From Halobacterium jilantaiense (GTDB taxonomy: Archaea; Halobacteriota; Halobacteria; Halobacteriales; Halobacteriaceae), in contig NZ_FOJA01000001.1 of the NCBI RefSeq assembly GCF_900110535.1, positions 2,755,981 to 2,819,980 on the forward strand: a DNA stretch of 64,000 bases, given 5' to 3'. The position numbers were made by a program, and so were the translations under genes. The notes beneath the pieces were generated by a model. The model saw only the letters and a list, made by a program, of their open reading frames with translations. It made no database searches and had not been told where the DNA came from. This document shows, one piece after another, positions 52,546-61,134 of this stretch. Position 1 is the first letter of the stretch, and every line of letters begins with the position of its first letter.

Positions 52546-54123
52546 ATGACCGACGACACGACCGACACGACGGAGCACAGTTCCGAGGACGCCGAGATGG
52601 CAGCTGACGGCGGCGAGGCGAGCATGGTGGAGTACGGCATCGAGGACAGACCACCGCTCATACAGTCAATCTTCCTCGGGACGCAGCACTGGCTCACGAT
52701 GGTCGGCTCGACCATCGCCATCCCGCTCGTGCTCGCGGGGCCGGTCGGACTCGGGTTCGACGGCGCGCAGACCGCGCAGCTCGTCGGAACGTTCTTCGTC
52801 GTGTCGGGCGTCGCCACGCTCGCCCAGACCACCATCGGGAACAAGTACCCCATCGTGCAGGGCGGGACGTTCTCGATGCTCGGGCCGGCGCTCGCCATCA
52901 TCACCGTCATGGGCGGTTCCGACGGCGGCGCGAGCGCGACGGTGATGATGCGTGAGTTACAGGGCGCTATCATCGTCGCGGGCGGAGTGGAGGTACTCAT
53001 CGGCTACTTCGGCGTCTTCGGAAAACTCAAGCGGTACATCGGCCCCGCAGTCATCGCGGTGGTCATCGCGCTCATCGGGCTGGCGCTCATCAGCGTCCCC
53101 CAGATCACGAATCCGTCACAGAACTGGTATCTCGTCGGCCTGACGCTGGGACTCATCGTGCTGTTCTCCCAGTACATCGACGACTACTCGCGGCTGTTCA
53201 AGCTGTTCCCAGTGTTGCTCGGACTCTCCATCGCGTACCTCATCGCTGCCGGGCTCTCGGTCGTCGGCGTCATCAACGTCATCGACCTGAGCCCGGTCGC
53301 CGACGCGCCCGCCGTCCGCGCCATCACGCCGTTCCAGTGGGGGATGCCCCTGTTCAGCGGGTCGTTCGCCGCCGGCATGATTGCGGGCATGCTCGCCTCC
53401 GCCATCGAGAGCTTCGGCGACTACCACTCCGTCGCCCGCATGGCCGGCGAGGGCGCGCCGAACAGACAGCGCATCAACCACGGCCTCGGCATGGAGGGCC
53501 TCGGCAACGTCTTCGCCGGCATCATGGGGACGGGCAACGGCTCCACGTCCTACACGGAGAACGTCGGGGCCATCGGCATCACCGGCGTCGCGTCGCGCTA
53601 CGTCGTCCAGATCGGCGCGCTGGTGATGATTCTCGTCGGCTACGTCGGCTACTTCGGCGCGTTCGTGACGACCATCCCGGACGCCATCGTCGGCGGGCTG
53701 TTCCTCGCGATGTTCGCCCAGATTGTCGGCGTCGGCCTCAGCCAGCTCCAGCACGTCGACATGAACCAGAACCGGAACGTCTTCGTCGTCGGCTTCGGGC
53801 TGTTCGCCGGCATGTCCATCCCGCAGTACGTCGCGGGCCTGGAGAACGGCGCGATGGAGGCCGGCCTCTCGAACATTCCGCTGCTGGGCGGCGTCCTCGG
53901 CATCCCGGAGGTCGCGACGACCATCAGCATCATCGCGGGCACCGAAATCGCGGTCGGCGGCATCGCGGCGTTCCTCCTCGACAACACCATCCCCGGGACT
54001 CCGGAGGAGCGCGGCCTCACCGCCTGGGAGGACATCACCGAAGACGAGGACGCCTTCGAGCCGTACCACGAGCGGTTCATGCCCGGCGGCGAGCCCGCCA
54101 ACGAGGACATCGCGAACGACTGA
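52546..54123 (+). CDS. NCS2-family nucleobase (uracil/xanthine) permease
   Basis: This 525-residue membrane protein has 12-14 predicted helices. The family motif is seen as QGGTFSMLGPALAII and GTGNGSTSYTENVGAIGITGVASRYV (TM10 signature). NCS2 transporters bring in uracil, xanthine, urate or related bases with protons. ATG 52546 gives MTDDTTDTTEHSSEDAE, a hydrophilic acidic N-terminus; ATG 52504 would add 14 residues. Its place between a molybdenum hydroxylase locus and a hydantoinase suggests it supplies their substrate. Confidence 0.93.
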   Translation: MTDDTTDTTEHSSEDAEMAADGGEASMVEYGIEDRPPLIQSIFLGTQHWLTMVGSTIAIPLVLAGPVGLGFDGAQTAQLVGTFFVVSGVATLAQTTIGNKYPIVQGGTFSMLGPALAIITVMGGSDGGASATVMMRELQGAIIVAGGVEVLIGYFGVFGKLKRYIGPAVIAVVIALIGLALISVPQITNPSQNWYLVGLTLGLIVLFSQYIDDYSRLFKLFPVLLGLSIAYLIAAGLSVVGVINVIDLSPVADAPAVRAITPFQWGMPLFSGSFAAGMIAGMLASAIESFGDYHSVARMAGEGAPNRQRINHGLGMEGLGNVFAGIMGTGNGSTSYTENVGAIGITGVASRYVVQIGALVMILVGYVGYFGAFVTTIPDAIVGGLFLAMFAQIVGVGLSQLQHVDMNQNRNVFVVGFGLFAGMSIPQYVAGLENGAMEAGLSNIPLLGGVLGIPEVATTISIIAGTEIAVGGIAAFLLDNTIPGTPEERGLTAWEDITEDEDAFEPYHERFMPGGEPANEDIAND

Positions 54124-54170
54124 CTCCGCACCGCCCCAACGCAGAAGACCACCCGCGAGTTCGTTCGAGT

Positions 54171-54587
54171 ATGACAGCACAGGACCCGGCGCGCCGCGAC
54201 GTGGAGATCACGCGGATGGCGCTCCGGGACGGCGGCTGGATCGGCTACTCCGAGGACGCCGTGTTCCTCGACCGCGACGGTCAGCGCGTGAAGCTTCACG
54301 ACGACGCCGTCACGGGCATCGGCCGCCGCGTGCTCGCGTGGGATACCGCCGTGCTGAGCCTCCTCCTCGTCGGCGTCGGCGGCTGGGTCGTGCTGACCCG
54401 AAACCCGCTCGTCGGCGTCGCGTTCGCGGCCGTCGGTCTGTTCAGCCTCTACCGCACCTATCAGGACCGGCAGGCGCTCGTCATCCACGTGGCGGACCGC
54501 GCGAAACCATTCGCCGTCCACCCCGAACACCCCGCGGAGTGCCACGAGCGCCTCGCGGAGGAGACCGGACTCCGGGCACCGCGGTGA
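54171..54587 (+). CDS. Small membrane protein next to the permease, function unknown
   Basis: This 138-residue protein has a cytosolic N-terminal part, two close hydrophobic helices (about 60-94, VLSLLLVGVGGWVVLT and PLVGVAFAAVGLFSLY) and a soluble C-terminal tail. It reads as a coding frame with high GC at third positions and follows the permease by 47 bases. No domain is recognised. It could be an accessory to transport or unrelated. Confidence 0.65.
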   Translation: MTAQDPARRDVEITRMALRDGGWIGYSEDAVFLDRDGQRVKLHDDAVTGIGRRVLAWDTAVLSLLLVGVGGWVVLTRNPLVGVAFAAVGLFSLYRTYQDRQALVIHVADRAKPFAVHPEHPAECHERLAEETGLRAPR

Positions 54588-54603
54588 GCGAGACGGCCGT
54601 CTG

Positions 54604-54735
54604 TCACGCCCGTTCGAGCCGCGGACCGCGTTCTCCCGCTCGCAGTTCGTACTCTCCCGACAGCACCACCACGTCGCCGGTGTCTGCGGCGAACCGCGTC
54701 ATCCCAACACCCCCCAGAGAGACAGGTGTGTGCAT
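54604..54735 (-). CDS. Very short possible protein, function unknown
   Basis: This frame of 43 codons starts with ATG 54735 (MHTPVSLGGVGM); an internal ATG would give 32 residues. Third positions are mostly G or C from the second ATG onward, as in real haloarchaeal genes, and the tail TGDVVVLSGEYELRAGE looks protein-like. There is no recognised family. It is divergent from the hydantoinase, inside a 240-base gap. Confidence 0.35.
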   Translation of the reverse strand: MHTPVSLGGVGMTRFAADTGDVVVLSGEYELRAGERGPRLERA

Positions 54736-54799
54736 GTGAGTGCCACAGCTCGTTCGACGGCCGCCGCCTAATGCTTGCCCCTTGGTACCATGCATAGAG

Positions 54800-54828
54800 T
54801 TAAGTCCTGTGTGAAAATTTACCACACA
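54800..54828 (+). promoter_or_regulatory. TATA-like box and inverted repeat overlapping the hydantoinase start
   Basis: TTAAGT (54800-54805) is 23-28 bases before ATG 54828, in TATA position for a leaderless transcript. TGTGTG (54808-54813) and CACACA (54823-54828) form an inverted repeat with a 9-base AT-rich spacer that covers the transcript start and the first base of the start codon. A bound regulator would block transcription or translation. A related arrangement (TTAAGT, then TGTGA, AATT, ACCAC) occurs at 50381-50406. Confidence 0.5.
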
Positions 54829-56258
54829 TGGCCAGCGAGCAGGCAGACCTCCGGGTCGTCGACGCGCGAGTGGTCACACCGTCCGGCACACTCGACGGCG
54901 GTGTCGCGGCCCGCGACGGCAAGATACTGCAGGTCGGAACCGAACCGAACCTCCCCGACGCGGAGCGCACCATCGACGCCGAGGGCAACTACCTCGTCCC
55001 CGGGTTCGTCGACCCGCACGTCCACTGGGGGCTCTCCCGCTACGAGTACGACTACCACGAGGGCCTCGAACACGACTTCGAGACGGAGACCAGGGGCGCG
55101 GTCCACGGCGGCGTGACGACGGTCGTGAACTTCCTGCTGCAGCCCGACCCCTACGTCCCGGACATGGACTTCTTCCGGCAGGCGGGGGAACAGAACTCCT
55201 ACATCGACTTCGCGTACCACGCCATCATCCACAAGGACCACCACTTCGACGAGATTCAGGCCCTCGCCGACGAGGGCGTCCGGTCGTACAAAATCTTCTT
55301 CAACTGGTACAAGCACGCCGCGCCGGAACTCGGCATCGAACACTCGGACGCCGGGCGCGTCTACAATCTCCTCTCGACGGTCTCGGACATCAACGACGGC
55401 GTCGTGATGTTCCACGCCGAGAACGAGGACATCGCCCACGAGCGCCGCCAGGAACTGCAGGCCGAGGGCCGCAACGACCTCCGTGCGTGGTCCGAGAGCG
55501 CGCCGAACATCTGCGAGGCGATGCAGATCGAGCAGATCGCTCGGATGACCGAACTGACGGACTCCCGGTCGTACATCGTCCACATGTCGACGGGCGAGGG
55601 CGTCGACATCTGCGAGCGATTCCAGGACCAGGGCGTGAACGTCCACGCCGAGACGCTGCCGGCGTTCCTCTGTCACACGAACGACGACGAGGACCTCGGC
55701 ACCTGGGGGAAGATTTCGCCGCCACTGCGCGGCGAAGCGTCGAAGCAGCGCCTCTGGGAGGGACTGCGCAACGGCACCGTCGAGTACATGGGGACCGACC
55801 ACTGCCCGCACAAGATCGAGTACAAGGAGAAAGACACGGGCAAGCACGGCGACATCTGGGACGCCATCCCCGGCGACAACAACGGCATCGAGTACTTCCT
55901 GCCCGTGATGATGAGCGAGGGCGTGAACAAGAACCGCCTCTCGATGGAGCGCCTCGTCGAGGTCTGTGCCGAGAACAACGCCAAGCGCTGGGGGCTGTAC
56001 CCCCGGAAGGGCGCGCTCGTCGAGGGTTCGGACGCCGACATGGTCGTCGTGGACTTGGACAAGAGCAAGGTCGTCGACGACGACTTCTACCACACGATGG
56101 AGCCCCGGTACTCGACGTTCCACGGCGAGGAGCTCGCGGGCCTGCCGACGCACACCATCGTCGGCGGCGAGGTGGTCGTCGAGGACGACGAACTTCAGGT
56201 CGAGAAGGGCGGACGGGACTACCTGCCGCGCCACGAGAACGGCGTGCCGCGTGCGTGA
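54828..56258 (+). CDS. Hydantoinase/dihydropyrimidinase-type cyclic amidohydrolase
   Basis: This 476-residue amidohydrolase has the full binuclear metal set: HVH (His64, His66) in DPHVHWG, a carbamylated-lysine candidate Lys155 in SYKIFFNW, His196 in FHAENED, His252 in VHMSTGEG, and Asp324 in MGTDHCPH. The family opens five- or six-membered cyclic amides (hydantoin, dihydrouracil, allantoin). Substrate cannot be decided. The adjacent NCS2 permease and molybdenum hydroxylase suggest a nucleobase-like ring. A start-overlapping inverted repeat implies tight control. Confidence 0.92.
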   Translation: MASEQADLRVVDARVVTPSGTLDGGVAARDGKILQVGTEPNLPDAERTIDAEGNYLVPGFVDPHVHWGLSRYEYDYHEGLEHDFETETRGAVHGGVTTVVNFLLQPDPYVPDMDFFRQAGEQNSYIDFAYHAIIHKDHHFDEIQALADEGVRSYKIFFNWYKHAAPELGIEHSDAGRVYNLLSTVSDINDGVVMFHAENEDIAHERRQELQAEGRNDLRAWSESAPNICEAMQIEQIARMTELTDSRSYIVHMSTGEGVDICERFQDQGVNVHAETLPAFLCHTNDDEDLGTWGKISPPLRGEASKQRLWEGLRNGTVEYMGTDHCPHKIEYKEKDTGKHGDIWDAIPGDNNGIEYFLPVMMSEGVNKNRLSMERLVEVCAENNAKRWGLYPRKGALVEGSDADMVVVDLDKSKVVDDDFYHTMEPRYSTFHGEELAGLPTHTIVGGEVVVEDDELQVEKGGRDYLPRHENGVPRA

Positions 56259-56448
56259 GTCGACGGTCCGAACTGACCCCCCGGTTTTCGAGTGTTCTAG
56301 TCGGAGTTGACACGAGCGCCGTCCGCCCCGACAGTGCTGCACTCCCGCGAGCAGTTAGCTCGCCGCCACAGCGACCACCACAAGGCCGCACGGCGAGTGC
56401 AAGCACGCTCGCTTTGCCGGTGCCCGGCGGAGCAGTACGTGAGTGCCA

Positions 56449-56886
56449 ATGAGTGACACCCAGACCGACCCCGAATCGACGCGCGACACCGACCGCACGC
56501 GAGACACCCTCGACACCAGCACCATGCAGTGGGTGAGTGCCCTCGTCGCCATCGCGGGCCTCGGACTGGTGGCGTACCCCTTCGTCTTCGAGTCCACGGA
56601 CGCGGCCGTCTGGAACGACACGATGCTCGGCACCGCCGTCTTCCTGCTCGCGGGGTACAACTTCTACCGGCTGTCGAAGAACCGACTCGCGAGCACCGGC
56701 GCGGCGGCGCTGGCGGCGCTGCTCGGCATCGCCGCGCTCGCGTCACCGACGTTCGTCGAGATGGGTAGCGACGACCTCGCGACGGCGACCATGGCCGGCG
56801 GGCTCGTCGTGACCGTCCTCGCGGCGTACAACGCCTACGCGAACAACAGAGCCAGCGCGCCCGACCGCAGCGCCGCCCGGACCTGA
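56449..56886 (+). CDS. SPW-repeat membrane protein
   Basis: This 145-residue protein has four predicted helices arranged as two SPW repeats: MQWVSALVAIAGLGLVAYPFVF with WNDTMLGTAVFLLAGYNFYR, then a second pair. SPW proteins are small membrane proteins of unknown role, common in haloarchaea. ATG 56449 follows the 190-base gap after the hydantoinase, in which I see no other feature. Confidence 0.82.
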   Translation: MSDTQTDPESTRDTDRTRDTLDTSTMQWVSALVAIAGLGLVAYPFVFESTDAAVWNDTMLGTAVFLLAGYNFYRLSKNRLASTGAAALAALLGIAALASPTFVEMGSDDLATATMAGGLVVTVLAAYNAYANNRASAPDRSAART

Positions 56887-56919
56887 CCGCCGCGGCCGAC
56901 CGCAGAACGAGACGCGGAC

Positions 56920-58623
56920 CTACTCGTCGAGGCTCGCGGACTCGTCGTCGGCGAGCCGGAAGGCCGCGAGGCTGTCGGCCATCTCCGCGGACACGTCGTC
57001 GACCTCGCCCGACTGGTCGGCGACGTCGGTGACGGAGTCGCGCTGCCGTTCGACGCTCTCGGCGACCGCCTGCATCCGGCTGCTGACGTCGCCGCTGGCG
57101 TCCGCGACCTCTCCGACGAGGTGGTGGACGGTCTCGGCCGCTTCCGCCTGGTCCTCCGTCGCGTCCGTAATCTCGCCGAGCCCGTGGCTCGTCTCCGCGA
57201 TGGCTCCCTCGATGTCCTCGATTGCCTCGACCACGTCTTCGACGGCGTCAGCGCCCGCGCGGACCTCCTCGTTCGAGTCGTGGATGGCGTCGGCGGTCTG
57301 GTCGATGCCGTCCTTGAGGTCGTCGACGGTCTCCGAGATTTCGGCGACCGCGTCCTTCGACTCCTCCGCGAGGTCCTTCACCTCGTCGGCGACGACGGCG
57401 AACCCGCTGCCGGCCTCCCCGGCGCGAGCGGCCTCGATGTTAGCGTTCAGCGCGAGCATCCCCGTCTGGTCGGCGATCTCGTCTATCATCTCGGTCATCT
57501 CGTTGATGCGGTCCATGCGCGCCTCCAGCGAGTCGACGACCTCCATGTTGCGCTCGGAGGCCGCCATGGCTGACTCCATGCGCTCGATGGCGTCCTCGGC
57601 GTCGGTCGCGCCGTCGCTGGCGAGGGTGTTGGCATCGGCGGCGAGCTCGTCGATCTCCTTGGCGGTCGCCGCAATCTCCTCAACGGTCGCGGAGAGGTCC
57701 GAGACGTTCGCTTCGGCGCGCTCGGCGGCCTCGGTCTGTTCGCCGGCGACGCCCGCGACCGTGTCGCTGGATTCCTCGATTTCGCGGATTGCGTCGCTGG
57801 CCGCGACGCTCGCGTCGCTCAGGGAGGCCGCGATGGCCTCCAGTTCGTCCGCGTGACCGCGGGCCTCCCGGAGCGTCTCCCGCGTGCTCTCGACGGCGTA
57901 CGCGAGGTCGGACGCCATCTCGTCGAACTCCCGGTAGACGTTCCAGATGGCGTCGAAGTCGGCGTCGGGCTCCCGGACGTCCGGGGCGACGGTGAAGTCA
58001 CCACGGGCGAGCGCGTCCAGACTCGTCTTCAGTTCGTCGACGACTTCGGTCTGGTAGGCCTCCAGTCGGTCCTCGCGCGCCTCCAGTTCGACGCGCTCGG
58101 AGACGTCCTCGTTGATTTCGAGCGCGCCGACCACCTCGCCGTCCGGCCCGAAGAACGGCAACACGGTGCGGTTCACGGGAATCTCCTCGCCGCCCGCGTG
58201 AACGGTGTCCCTGCGGTTCCGCACCGCCTCCCCCGTGTCCAGCACCGACCGCATGACGGAGTTGTCGGCCTCGTCGTAGTCGAAGAGGCAGTCGCCGTAG
58301 AGCTGGCCGGGCTCCCGCCCGAACAGCTCGCGGGCCTCCTCGTTGAGCTTCGTGAAGTAGCCGTCGCCGTCCACGATGAACACGGGGTAGCCCATGCCCG
58401 TGAGGAAGCTCTCGGCGACGGACCCGACGTCGGTCGCCTCCCGCCAGGCCTCCGGTCGGTGGCCGTCCTCAGTCTCCCACTCGCGAGGGTCGTGGCCGTC
58501 GTGAGTGTACGACTCCTGGCGGGTGGTCGCGTCGTCGTCCCGCTCGGTTTCGCCCTGGTCGGGGTCGGCCGGCGTCGCCGCGCCGGTCGTCCCGGGCACC
58601 AGGGACGTGATGAATTCGAACAT
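56920..58623 (-). CDS. Soluble PAS-containing methyl-accepting transducer
   Basis: This 567-residue transducer has no signal peptide or membrane helix. It begins with an acidic low-complexity region (about 15-70), a PAS domain (about 75-190, GYPVFIVDGDGYFTKLNEEA), a HAMP-like linker (about 205-270, ALARGDFTVAPDVREPDADFDA), and a methyl-accepting signalling hairpin (about 290-540) with the conserved tip ADQTGMLALNANIEAARAGE. It senses an internal ligand or redox state and passes it to CheA/CheW. ATG 58623 (MFEFITSLVPG) is chosen; ATG 58671 would add 16 residues. Confidence 0.9.
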   Translation of the reverse strand: MFEFITSLVPGTTGAATPADPDQGETERDDDATTRQESYTHDGHDPREWETEDGHRPEAWREATDVGSVAESFLTGMGYPVFIVDGDGYFTKLNEEARELFGREPGQLYGDCLFDYDEADNSVMRSVLDTGEAVRNRRDTVHAGGEEIPVNRTVLPFFGPDGEVVGALEINEDVSERVELEAREDRLEAYQTEVVDELKTSLDALARGDFTVAPDVREPDADFDAIWNVYREFDEMASDLAYAVESTRETLREARGHADELEAIAASLSDASVAASDAIREIEESSDTVAGVAGEQTEAAERAEANVSDLSATVEEIAATAKEIDELAADANTLASDGATDAEDAIERMESAMAASERNMEVVDSLEARMDRINEMTEMIDEIADQTGMLALNANIEAARAGEAGSGFAVVADEVKDLAEESKDAVAEISETVDDLKDGIDQTADAIHDSNEEVRAGADAVEDVVEAIEDIEGAIAETSHGLGEITDATEDQAEAAETVHHLVGEVADASGDVSSRMQAVAESVERQRDSVTDVADQSGEVDDVSAEMADSLAAFRLADDESASLDE

Positions 58624-58769
58624 GAGTGTCCCGTCGCCTCGAACGTCGAGCCAATCGTGAACACCCCACATAAACTACGCCCCCGGGTTTTCAGGCGTGA
58701 TAGCCCCAGTGCTCGACAGCCGGCCGCCAAGTCACGGCCGCCGCGCTCACCGGCGTCGCCGCGGACGAG

Positions 58770-59042
58770 TCAGTCTCCGCCGCCGAGAATCGAAGCGCAC
58801 AGTTCGCGCGCCGCGTCGACGTGGTCGTCGGCGCGATCGTCGCCCGTCTCCTCGACCTCGCCCAGCAGGTCGCGGGCCTGCACCACTCGACGCCGAACCA
58901 CGTCCTCGCTGGCGTTCGGCGCGAGCGCGTCGGCGACGACCGCCTCCGCCTCCCCGAGGTAGTGGCTCGCGGTCCGCTCGACGGGCAGTTCCCCGGTCGC
59001 CGCGAGGTGGTCGTGGAGCGCGCGAACGTCGTCGTCAGTCAC
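58770..59042 (-). CDS. Small helical protein coupled to the XPB-like helicase, function unknown
   Basis: This 90-residue acidic protein is predicted all-helical (DDVRALHDHLAATGELP, SEDVVRRRVVQARDLLGEV). It overlaps the helicase end by eight bases, so it is probably co-translated. No domain is recognised; partnership with the helicase is inferred from coupling only. Confidence 0.65.
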   Translation of the reverse strand: MTDDDVRALHDHLAATGELPVERTASHYLGEAEAVVADALAPNASEDVVRRRVVQARDLLGEVEETGDDRADDHVDAARELCASILGGGD

Positions 59043-60840
59043 TGTCGGCCCCGGACTCTGTCACGCGAACGCCCTTCGCGGAGAGGTGCCGCATCCGGCT
59101 GCGGGCGTCGTCTTCCTCCTCAGTGCCGCGGGTCGCCAGCACGAACAGCAGCGACTGGCTGCCGGGCCGCATCGTGCGGCCCGCACGCTGCGCGCCCTGC
59201 CGGCGGCTCCCGCCGAGCCCGGAGGCGACGACGGCGAACTCGGCGTCCGGCAGGTCGATGCCCTCGTCGCCGATGCGCGACACGACGAGCGCGTCCAGCG
59301 CGCCCGTCCGGAACTGGTCGAACAGCACTTCGCGGCGGCTGTGCGGCGTCTCGCCGTTCACGAACGGCGCGTCGATGCGCTCGGCGATGCGCTCGCCCTG
59401 TTCGAGGTAGTCGACGAACACGAGCGCCTGCTTGTCCGCGTGCTGACCCAGCAAGTGCTCGATTTCGTCCTCTTTGGCGGGGTTCTCGGCGGCCAGCCGG
59501 CGGCGCGTGTGGCCGCCCGCAGACGCGTACTCGTAGCGGTCGTCGTCGTTTCGCCACGGCACGTACCGAATCTCGACCTCGGGTTCGGCGACGAAGCCGG
59601 CGTCGAACAGCGCGTCCCAGTCGGTGCCGATGGGGCGGCCGACGAGCGTGTAGATGTCCGCCTCCTTGTCGTCCTCCCGGACCGGGGTGGCGGTGAGCCC
59701 GAGGCGGTGCTTGCTCTGGAGGCTCGCCGACCGCCGCGCGACCTCGGCGGGGATGTGGTGGACCTCGTCGTAGACGATGAGCCCCCACTCGCGGTCGTCG
59801 AAGACGTGGCGGTGGCGGTCCATCCCCGCCGTCTGGTAGGTCGCGATGGTGACCGGTCGGACGTGCTTCTCGCCGCCGTGGTACTCTCCGATCTGGTCGC
59901 GGGTGAGGTTCGTGTTCGCGAGCAGTTCCTCGCGCCACTGCGCCGCGAGTTCGCGGCTCGGCACCAGCACGAGCGTCTCGCCGCCGACGGCTTCCAGCGC
60001 GCCCATCGCGGCGACCGTCTTCCCGGAGCCCGGCGGCCCGACGAGTACGCCCGAACTCGCGTCCACGAAGCGGTCGACCCAGTCCTGTTGGTACTCCCGG
60101 AGTTCGAGGTCGAGGCTGACCTCCAGCGGTTCGCCAGACTCCAGGTCGCGGTCGTCCTGGACCGGGTAGCCGGCCTCGTAGAGCGTGCGCTTGAGTTCGG
60201 CGACCTTCTCCTCGGCGACCCACGCCTCGGTGTCCGAGATGGGTGCCCGGAGCACGTCGTCTGCGAGTTTCTGCTCGGCGACGTTCCCCAGCAGGCTCTC
60301 GTTGTTCGCTTCGAGGACGACGTAGCCGTCCTCGTGGGTCCGGAGGCGGAACCGCGTCGCGCGCGTCCACTGCTCGCGCACCCACTCGGTGAGCCCCGGC
60401 AGGTCCCGGGGGAGAACCTCGTCCATCGCCGCCAGCAGGTCGTCGAGGCTGTCGAACGGCGCTGCCCACACGTCCTCCTCCCGAATCTCGTAGCGGTAGC
60501 TCCCGGTTCGCGTGGTGTCCGCGAGGTGCGCGAACCGCGAGAGCTGCGCCCGAGTGAGCTGGCTCGGCTGGTCGACGACGATTTCGCGGCGGTCCGGGAA
60601 CGGCACGACGCGCTCGCGGTCCGTGAGTTCCAGCCAGTCCCGCGGGTACCACACGACGGGGTCGGTCTCCACGTCGGCGCGCTCGATTTCGCCCTCGTCG
60701 ACGAGCGCCGCGAGCCCCTCGGCGGCTTCGGCCTGCGTGCAGTCGAGTTCGCGGGCGACCTGGTCGGCCGTCGCCACCGGCCGCCCCACGCCCTCCAGGG
60801 CATCGAGGAATCGGTCCTTGGAGATGTCGGTCACTGGCAC
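59035..60840 (-). CDS. XPB/Rad25-type DNA helicase
   Basis: This 601-residue SF2 helicase has an N-terminal winged-helix region (TADQVARELDCTQAEAAEGL), a damage-recognition-like part, and helicase core motifs: GPPGSGKT (about 267-274), DEVHH (about 357), TATPVREDD and QRAGRTMRPGSQ. XPB translocates on DNA in transcription initiation and repair in eukaryotes; archaeal XPB often pairs with nuclease Bax1, which is absent in this window. Start is GTG 60840 or GTG 60834; no ATG is available nearby. Confidence 0.88.
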   Translation of the reverse strand: MPVTDISKDRFLDALEGVGRPVATADQVARELDCTQAEAAEGLAALVDEGEIERADVETDPVVWYPRDWLELTDRERVVPFPDRREIVVDQPSQLTRAQLSRFAHLADTTRTGSYRYEIREEDVWAAPFDSLDDLLAAMDEVLPRDLPGLTEWVREQWTRATRFRLRTHEDGYVVLEANNESLLGNVAEQKLADDVLRAPISDTEAWVAEEKVAELKRTLYEAGYPVQDDRDLESGEPLEVSLDLELREYQQDWVDRFVDASSGVLVGPPGSGKTVAAMGALEAVGGETLVLVPSRELAAQWREELLANTNLTRDQIGEYHGGEKHVRPVTIATYQTAGMDRHRHVFDDREWGLIVYDEVHHIPAEVARRSASLQSKHRLGLTATPVREDDKEADIYTLVGRPIGTDWDALFDAGFVAEPEVEIRYVPWRNDDDRYEYASAGGHTRRRLAAENPAKEDEIEHLLGQHADKQALVFVDYLEQGERIAERIDAPFVNGETPHSRREVLFDQFRTGALDALVVSRIGDEGIDLPDAEFAVVASGLGGSRRQGAQRAGRTMRPGSQSLLFVLATRGTEEEDDARSRMRHLSAKGVRVTESGADSD

Positions 60841-61025
60841 CGGGTAGGTCGCGGACGGGAAAACGGATTTCGGCTCGCTGGCTCGACGACGTAGGCGGGG
60901 ACGAGGCGGGGGTCAGGTGGGCCGGATTCCGGTCTCACAGCCGGCCGCGCCCGGACAGTGACGCTCCGGAGCACGCGAGCGGAGGGTGCGCGGCGAAGTC
61001 CCGGCACTCCCTGCCGATTATCTAC

Positions 61026-61039
61026 TGAACGTTCGTTCA
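61026..61039 (+). promoter_or_regulatory. TetR-type palindromic operator of the RND exporter
   Basis: TGAACG-TT-CGTTCA is a perfect 6+2+6 palindrome, typical of TetR/AcrR sites. It lies about 11 bases upstream of the TATA-like TTTATG (61051-61056), whose predicted transcript start is near 61080. A TetR-family repressor of the downstream exporter is the simplest reading; no such regulator gene is inside the window. Confidence 0.6.
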
Positions 61040-61095
61040 AATCCGACGTGTTTATGTACCGCTCGGACGGATGTTCGACTGGAAACGCTGTCAGT

Positions 61096-61134
61096 ATGAG
61101 AGTACAAACACAAATCCGCGGGGTGGCGGAATGA
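61096..61134 (+). CDS. Possible 12-codon leader ORF overlapping the exporter start
   Basis: ATG 61096 opens a frame reading MRVQTQIRGVAE that ends in TGA at 61132-61134, overlapping the exporter ATG as ATGA. It would be the first ORF of the transcript from the TATA element at 61051. Coupling through an ATGA overlap is common between real haloarchaeal genes. It may be a chance frame; short size prevents proof from sequence. Confidence 0.3.
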   Translation: MRVQTQIRGVAE

